Shown here piece by piece: positions 58,627 through 64,000 of a stretch of 64,000 nt of DNA (its first letter is position 1; each line of letters opens with the position of its first letter). A program made the position numbers and the translations under genes. This stretch comes from Hexactinellida sp. DTS-2022. Lineage: Eukaryota; Porifera; Hexactinellida. The notes beneath the pieces were generated by a model. The model was given only the letters and a program-made list of their open reading frames with translations, had not been told where the DNA came from and ran no database searches. The stretch is from positions 186,001 to 250,000 of the forward strand of contig JAPNXP010000014.1 in NCBI GenBank assembly GCA_028753945.1, in the 5' to 3' direction.

Positions 58627-58731
58627 TTTAAAAGCTCTGAAAATGAGTTATGAATAATATCTAGCTAAGTAAATAAACAAACAAACAATATCAACAACAA
58701 CAAATAACCCCTCAATAACCTATCAAAAGTA

Positions 58732-59585
58732 TCATGAATTAATTAACGCAACCAAAGTGTTATACAAATCTCCGTTTTCCCGAAGTGCCTTTTCCGCGAC
58801 AACTTTTGTCACCTCCATATGTCCCATAATACTCTCCACGTCATCTCTGTTGAGAACCACTCTCTCCTTACTACTCTCGGTATTAACCGGCTTGCCTTTA
58901 ACAGACATTTTCTGTAGCAAAGTAGCCGCCTTGCCTATATTAACACAAATATAATGCAATGTAAATGTATACAGTATAACCTCGTTATATACGGAAATAA
59001 GTACAAATTAAGTTAAGGCCCTAATATAATGGAATTTCGGCAAATATACGAACATTATTTCAGGCCTGTCACGGAAATTTGTCCCTCTGAGGTTTGTTAC
59101 TAGAATAGTTGCCTAGGCGATTTTTCGCCATATTGGGACCAAAATCTTTTAGGAATATTAAAGCCTAGCTGTCACTGGAAAATTGTCCCCGATAAACTGA
59201 TCCGGACCAAAATTCCATGGAAAACTGAATCCTAGGACTATTTTTCCATGGAATTTTGGTCCAGGACCAATTTTTCGGGCCCTAAATTTCCAGTGACAGT
59301 CCCATTAAAAGCGTATAAACTGGCTGTCTTGCCTAGATTATACACAGTTAAATCCCTAATATAATTGAATTCCGGCTAACTACGAATACTATTACAGTCC
59401 CCTTCAAAGCCTATTATAAGCCAATTAACTGGAGTCTTGCCTAGATTATGGCTCTCTTTCTCTGTCGACATGTCCGTCACATGTTGCAGATCTGCGCCTG
59501 TGACATTAGCGTGAGTGCGCATGGAGGCAGCGGAGGATCTGATTGGTTCAGGGCTGTCCGGGGGGGAGGGGTCTCTATGAGCCAT
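58732..59585 (-). CDS. HYPK: Huntingtin-interacting protein K-like (HYPK)
   Basis: Two exons, 59585-59441 and 58934-58732, give 115 aa (human HYPK about 120-130). HYPK binds and regulates the ribosome-associated N-terminal acetyltransferase NatA. The N-terminal half is Pro/Ser-rich, then GADLQHVTDMSTEKE matches the conserved ADLERVTDYAEEKE of the family. The C-terminal UBA-like domain reads VVLNRDDVESIMGHMEV...AEKALRENGDLYNTLVALIN. The intron appears to start with GC rather than GT (CTAG|GCAAGA) and ends TATAG|GCAAGG; only this junction keeps the frame. A 16-bp copy of the exon 1 edge is repeated at 59329-59345. The ATG directly follows CTAG. Confidence 0.85.
59169..59299. mobile_element. Short inverted-repeat element in HYPK intron
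   Basis: Ends CTGTCACTGGAAA and TTTCCAGTGACAG, with inner inverted words AATTCCATGG and CCATGGAATT. About 131 bp, family unassigned. Confidence 0.5.
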
Positions 59586-60700
59586 CTAGCTAACCAATCA
59601 GATTAGAGAGTTAATTATATATACAGTAGAACCTCGTTAGTACGAACACGGTTTATGCGAATTTCCGGATAAGACGAACAAACAGTTCACAAAATCAGGT
59701 CCCTACAATGGCTATTCAACGGGTATTACTCCGGTTAATACGAACTCCGATAAAGCGAACATATTTTTACCGTCCGTTGGTGTTCGTATTAACGAGGTTC
59801 TACTGTAATACCGTATTGCTTCGAATAAGAAAAAAATATTTTCGTGAGCCAAAATTGGCCTGATTTTTTTTGAAAAATTCAGAAAATAATATTTAGGTCG
59901 GTCCTAATGGTTCTCACCAATAGTATACTTTTTCATTTGTATTGACCCGGCGCTTATTCGGGGAAATACGGTATACAGTAGAACCTTGTTAATGGAGCGT
60001 GATAAAATTGATATTCTCATTAATACAGTAGAACCTCGTTAAATTGGGACAATAAGGCTTGTTCATATTATAAAGTTTTTCATATTAAATAATATTCAAT
60101 TGTTTTTATAAATTCCTGATAGTTAATCTAAGCTATTTTTTCTGCTTTATTAACCATTGCATAATTATATATGCTAATTAGTTACCTATATTATGTACTA
60201 TGTGTTATTCTCCATAAAATTTGTGCCAAGAATTTGTGCCAACAACCACAGTTAATTTACGTATTTGTATTAAGTACCTTGTTAGATATTATATTTACAA
60301 GTCGAACATTCAGGGTTAAGCAAATACAGTATAACCTCGTTAGTACAAACACGGTTAATACGAACACTATTCAGTCCCTTCAAAGTTTTTTCAATACAAA
60401 TGATATCGGTTAATACGAATTCCGGATAAGGCGAACACATTTTGATGGTCCCTTAGTGTTCCTATTAACGAGGTTCTACTGTATACAAACTTTAAACAAG
60501 AACAAAACTCTCTATAAGGTTCGTTCAAGTAAAGTAGCGATTTGAAGGGGGGGGGGTTAAACAATGTGAATCATTTTTGTATTTCAAAATCGTCAAAATG
60601 TGTGACATAGATGGGTGTGTATAATTGCCTATAAATTACGTAAACACAAAGTAAACATATCGGAATAATTAATAAACAAACAAACAAAACAACAACAAAT
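59586..60700. other. Intergenic region with two P2 elements
   Basis: P2 copies at 59624-59805 (CAGTAGAACCTCGTTAGTAC) and 60327-60481 (CAGTATAACCTCGTTAGTAC), and a partial one near 59980-60050. No gene seen. Confidence 0.6.
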
Positions 60701-61441
60701 TCAACTGTTTTTCGTGTGTTTAGTTCTTTCGTTCTTCTCCATTTGATATATTTTGACACAACAACACATCATGTAAACAACTAATATAAACACAAATGAC
60801 AAAACAAACCATACATATTTCAAAAAATATAACAAAAAATCTGTCATAGAATATTTGTGTACATCGTAGTACTTTTGACACCTCAAATCTGAACACAATA
60901 AATCTTCACTTGTGTTCATGAATATTTCAACATTCCTTTCGTCCAAACTGGTATCTAAGCAACTTTCTAAAGTCCTTATACATTTCTGTCTCAAACTATC
61001 GAATTTAGCTTCAACACAAAGTGCCATTTCCCAATAACTAGCCTGTAAATACTCATTCACAATGTCACATCTCAAAATCTCACAAAAATCAGCCAAACAT
61101 GCAACTTTTGGGCCACTTTTTCTCTCAGAATCATGTTTACGATCGAAATGTAAATCTAAAAAATGTTCGTTTGCAAAGAATTTCCCACAAAAGCCACACC
61201 CCCATTGGTTCATAGAATCGTAGTACTTGTGGTCCTCTTGTAACCCGAAGATGTCATTGGTCGGTTTAAGAGGACAGCCCTCAGGAATGCTATATAAGGC
61301 GAGAAATTCTAAAATTCCTTTTTGTTGCAGAATGTTTCGAGCGGCTTTAGAATAAGATCTGGAGCAACAAAGCGAAATGGGCGCCAAAACAGACAATAGG
61401 CAGAGAGTTAGTATAAATAGCTTCGAAAATACTAATCGCAT
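60701..61441 (-). CDS. Membrane protein with one C2H2 zinc finger, unassigned
   Basis: Single-exon 246-aa protein from ATG 61441. A longer frame opens 24 bases earlier but only at GTG. The first 25 residues are hydrophobic (LFILTLCLLSVLAPISLCC) and look like a signal peptide or anchor. Around 85-105 is a finger with C-x2-C-x12-H-x4-H spacing in WGCGFCGKFFANEHFLDLHF. Some ten further Cys follow. A strong membrane span lies near the C-terminus (FVLSFVFILVVYMM), then a short Lys-rich tail. If the N-terminus is a signal, the finger and cysteines face the lumen or outside, unusual for C2H2 fingers. I do not recognise the family. The open frame, its composition and the two hydrophobic ends support a real gene. 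Confidence 0.75.
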   Translation of the reverse strand: MRLVFSKLFILTLCLLSVLAPISLCCSRSYSKAARNILQQKGILEFLALYSIPEGCPLKPTNDIFGLQEDHKYYDSMNQWGCGFCGKFFANEHFLDLHFDRKHDSERKSGPKVACLADFCEILRCDIVNEYLQASYWEMALCVEAKFDSLRQKCIRTLESCLDTSLDERNVEIFMNTSEDLLCSDLRCQKYYDVHKYSMTDFLLYFLKYVWFVLSFVFILVVYMMCCCVKIYQMEKNERTKHTKNS

Positions 61442-61465
61442 TTGTATCGCTAAATCAGTTGTCAC

Positions 61466-63210
61466 AAATATTATTTATTTTGAGGACAAAAGGCACTCAA
61501 AAGGTAGGTAACGCAATTTCGCTCATTATATGTCGCATTTTTTACCTTTTATAATGCATAATGATGGTTTGTTCACAATGTTTAACACCTCCCCTTGGAA
61601 GTGTTACGTAATGTTTGAACGACCAAGGTCATACCTACCAACTGTCCAGAGATTTACTATAATTGTATTGGGATTTTAATTGAAACAAACAAATTTTGTT
61701 TCAACTTCAAAATACCCAATTCTTGATTTTATAATTATTGCATTTATAATAGTATACTCTTGGTTTGTCAAATAAACTGTAATTATTCGTGCTTCCAAGG
61801 GATTCCCTAGACATCCATTTCTTAAAAATATAATTTATACCAGCTACTAATGAATGGCACATAAATATATTTCTTGATATGCATGTCTCAATTAACACCG
61901 AGCGAACGAAATTTTGAGACGTTCGAGCCATCTAGAAAAATGTCCGAAGAAATGAGCCAATATCCAAGGAATTATAAGCTATTATGCAGGGATTTATCTT
62001 TACTGAGTTGGCCAAAAACATACCACATGATAAAAATACTGTATACCAACTTTAAATATGCAAAATATGCAGGGATTGTCTGGACTTTGTTGGCAGGTAA
62101 AGGAAACATTTGTATTCCAAAAATATAATACAGTCTCCAGGATTAAGATTGGGTTACTCAAATGGACCTGAACCAGAGACAAGTGGATATAATTAGCCAC
62201 TATAATAAGCGGGCTGGACCGGCCCAAATTATCGATTTAACGGTCCAGACCGATCCAATGTTTTGATCATACTGTCTCTGGGCCGTCCAGAAAAAATCAA
62301 TGACGGTTCGGTTCTTCGTGCTTATTTAAAGTTGGTATACAGTATTTTTATCATGTGGTATGTTTTTTGGCCAACTCAGTAAAGATAATTCCCTGCATAA
62401 TAGCTTATAATTCCTTGGATATTGGCTCATTTCCTTGGACACTTTTCTAGATGCTCGAACGTCTCAAAATTTCCCTCGCTCGGTGTTAATTGAGACATGC
62501 ATACTAACTTAATAAGAAATATATTTATGAGCCATTCATTAGTTGCTGGTATAAATTATATTTTTAAGAAATGGATGTCTAGGGAATCCCTTGGAAACAC
62601 GAATAATTACAGTTTATTTGACAAACCAAGAGTATAACTATGCAATAAATATAAAATCAAGAATTGGGTATTTTGATGTTGAAACAAGGTTGGTTTGTTT
62701 GTTTCAACAGGAAATCCTTGTACGCCTGGACAAAGGGATAAATCCCTGGAAAGTTGGAAGTAAAATTTTCAGGAATTTGGAGTCACTCGAAGATTGTACG
62801 GCGTCATCGCATATATAATTAATTTAGGCGCCAATATTGAGATTTAATTGTGTTTAGGCTGGAAGATACAAACATACAAAACTATCCATTAAGTGTACCA
62901 AATTAGGCGCGAATAATTATAATCATGAATTTAACAAAATGTAATGTCTGTAGGATAAGAACTGGTATTGTTTGTGGCAAAACAGGGAATTTTATAAAAA
63001 CTTATGAAATACAAATTTAAACCGATTAACAATCTATTGTGTCATAGACTCATAGTAGACACATTAACCAAGAAAAATTCCCCAATTTTCCAGATATCAC
63101 CATAGCAACCATTGACGTACTTTGGTATTCTCAAGTTACACAAGTATAAGATCGATCTGTATAAGATTAATTATATTATTTGAATAAACTCAATTCATAA
63201 CTAAACCTAA
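61466..63210. other. Intergenic region with foldback
   Basis: Dominated by the foldback at 61636-62760. The rest is AT-rich with GGCGCC-type words at 62826 and 62905. The two open frames inside the foldback arms are not supported as genes. Confidence 0.6.
61636..62760. mobile_element. 1.1-kb foldback element
   Basis: Inverted arms of about 400 bp (about 61636-62060 and 62328-62760) around a 270-bp spacer. Shared words include TACCCAATTCTTGATTTTAT, GGGATTCCCTAGACATCCAT and GTATACAGTATTTTTATCAT. Ends lack the CAGT motif of the P families, so this is a different element. Confidence 0.8.
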
Positions 63211-64000
63211 ATGGCCACTAATATGCCTACAAATGTAACTTTCGATAAAATGACACGATTCGACAATGTCGCCACTAAAATCCACCAAACATTCGATCCC
63301 CTAATCGATCAGCTGATCGCGAGGAGGGACGCTCTCCTCCAGAGGGTCCGTGAGCTGCGAGAGGACCACAGGAACAAAGAGGCCACTCGTATCGCTGCCA
63401 TAGAAGAACTGGAAAGGGTACAGCAACAAATGATGGAAATGAGCATAAAGGTTAACCCAAACCTAGAGTTCCATGAACAGGCCAAACAAGCCTACCAACA
63501 GGGCATTGAGAAACTGAGATTATCTGCCACATTCCTATGTCCCGTCTTAAGGTGTGAAAATACGGACACAATCCGACAGCTGATATCCGAGCTAGGAGAG
63601 ATAGTCCCGTGTGAGAAACCGGACTATTCTCTCAAGCGAGAACCGGTTTTAACAGCTCGGTGGTTTGGTGATGGGGCAATAATATTCGATGAATCCACTG
63701 AGCTAATGTACGTAGCAGATTGTTGGAGTAGTCGTGTGCAATTAGTGTCGATGAAGGGAGAGTTTGTGGCACAATTCGGTAATGATAAGCTAGAACGTCC
63801 ATGGGGAATAGCCGTCAATGATGAATCCATATTCGTAACCGATACAGGGAAACATGCATTGTTCCAGTTCCGAAAGAAAGATTTCAAATTCATCAATAGT
63901 ACCGGAAATTATGGCGACAATGAAGGAGAATTTAAATTTCCAAATGGACTTTGTATCGACACTAACGGAGATGTGTTAGTTGCAGATAACAACAATGACA
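63211..64000 (+). CDS. Coiled-coil/NHL-repeat protein (3' end outside window)
   Basis: Open from ATG 63211 to the window end (263 codons) with no intron. Residues 15-105 form a coiled coil (DPLIDQLIARRDALLQRVRE, ...IEELERVQQQMMEMS) like the region after the B-box in TRIM proteins, but no RING or B-box is present. From about residue 150, NHL beta-propeller blades follow: MYVADCWSSRVQLVS, PWGIAVNDESIFVTDTGKHA, PNGLCIDTNGDVLVADNNND. NHL propellers bind RNA or protein. Such RING-less coiled-coil/NHL proteins are numerous in some early-branching animals. Further blades must lie beyond the window. Confidence 0.85.
   Translation, partial: MATNMPTNVTFDKMTRFDNVATKIHQTFDPLIDQLIARRDALLQRVRELREDHRNKEATRIAAIEELERVQQQMMEMSIKVNPNLEFHEQAKQAYQQGIEKLRLSATFLCPVLRCENTDTIRQLISELGEIVPCEKPDYSLKREPVLTARWFGDGAIIFDESTELMYVADCWSSRVQLVSMKGEFVAQFGNDKLERPWGIAVNDESIFVTDTGKHALFQFRKKDFKFINSTGNYGDNEGEFKFPNGLCIDTNGDVLVADNNND

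Noticed and set aside
61442-61465. Extended start of the C2H2 membrane protein
   Set aside because: The frame opens upstream only at a GTG. The first ATG is at 61441, directly before the hydrophobic segment.
61874-62128. 84-residue frame on the + strand (and partners at 61707-61931, 62000-62227, 62591-62818)
   Set aside because: All fall within foldback arms, with mirrored frames in the other arm and no homology or start context.
1-64000. tRNA, rRNA or other structured RNA genes
   Set aside because: None recognised by eye. A covariance-model scan would be needed to exclude small ones.

Overview
This looks like a stretch of a small, AT-rich metazoan genome. There are no bacterial operons or Shine-Dalgarno sites. 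Thirteen protein genes are well supported, ten of them split by short GT-AG introns, and most are clear animal orthologues: an astacin, TBC1D13, a MEK-type MAP2K, CEP112, SLC27A, a theta GST, ODF3/CIMAP, a VAMP and HYPK. The last gene is a coiled-coil/NHL-repeat protein. Several start codons sit directly behind an AG acceptor-like dinucleotide. Together these fit an early-branching animal, and I would guess a sponge (perhaps a glass sponge), but the sequence alone cannot prove the taxon.

Layout: 1-7390 (+) astacin metalloprotease, 5' end missing. 7391-13823 mostly repeats, including a 48-bp satellite, with one doubtful small ORF. 13824-15404 (+) TBC1D13. 15405-17746 intergenic with a 1.2-kb foldback. 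17747-21639 (-) MEK-like kinase. 22001-29762 (-) CEP112, 15 exons. 30836-31432 (+) GC-rich intronless orphan gene. 31433-36676 AT-rich gene-poor DNA with inverted repeats. 36677-46160 (-) a four-NADAR-domain protein. 46585-51514 (-) SLC27A fatty-acid transporter/acyl-CoA synthetase. 51831-52523 (-) theta GST. 53546-56479 (+) ODF3/CIMAP. 56990-58626 (-) VAMP. 58732-59585 (-) HYPK. 60701-61441 (-) membrane protein with one C2H2 finger. 61636-62760 second foldback. 63211-64000 (+) NHL protein, cut by the window end.

I joined exons only where both splice sites, intron phase and family similarity agreed. The resulting lengths match the families (CEP112 946 aa, TBC1D13 399 aa, SLC27A 646 aa, ODF3 250 aa, HYPK 115 aa), so the models are probably right in detail. 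The neighbours share no single pathway. HYPK and VAMP are about 100 bp apart on one strand and may be co-transcribed.

The most unusual structure is inside the NADAR gene. The 3' part of exon 4, with its splice donor and a (TTG)n tract, is repeated 29 more times in the following intron (39827-43783). Seven sites vary among the 30 copies and every one is a synonymous third-codon change. Smaller duplications of exon edges occur in the MAP2K, ODF3, SLC27A and HYPK genes, so this may be a genome habit. Introns and spacers are full of short TA-flanked, CAGT-ended elements (called P1 to P7 here), several of them nested, and a TTAA-flanked 2-kb element has inserted into one of them.
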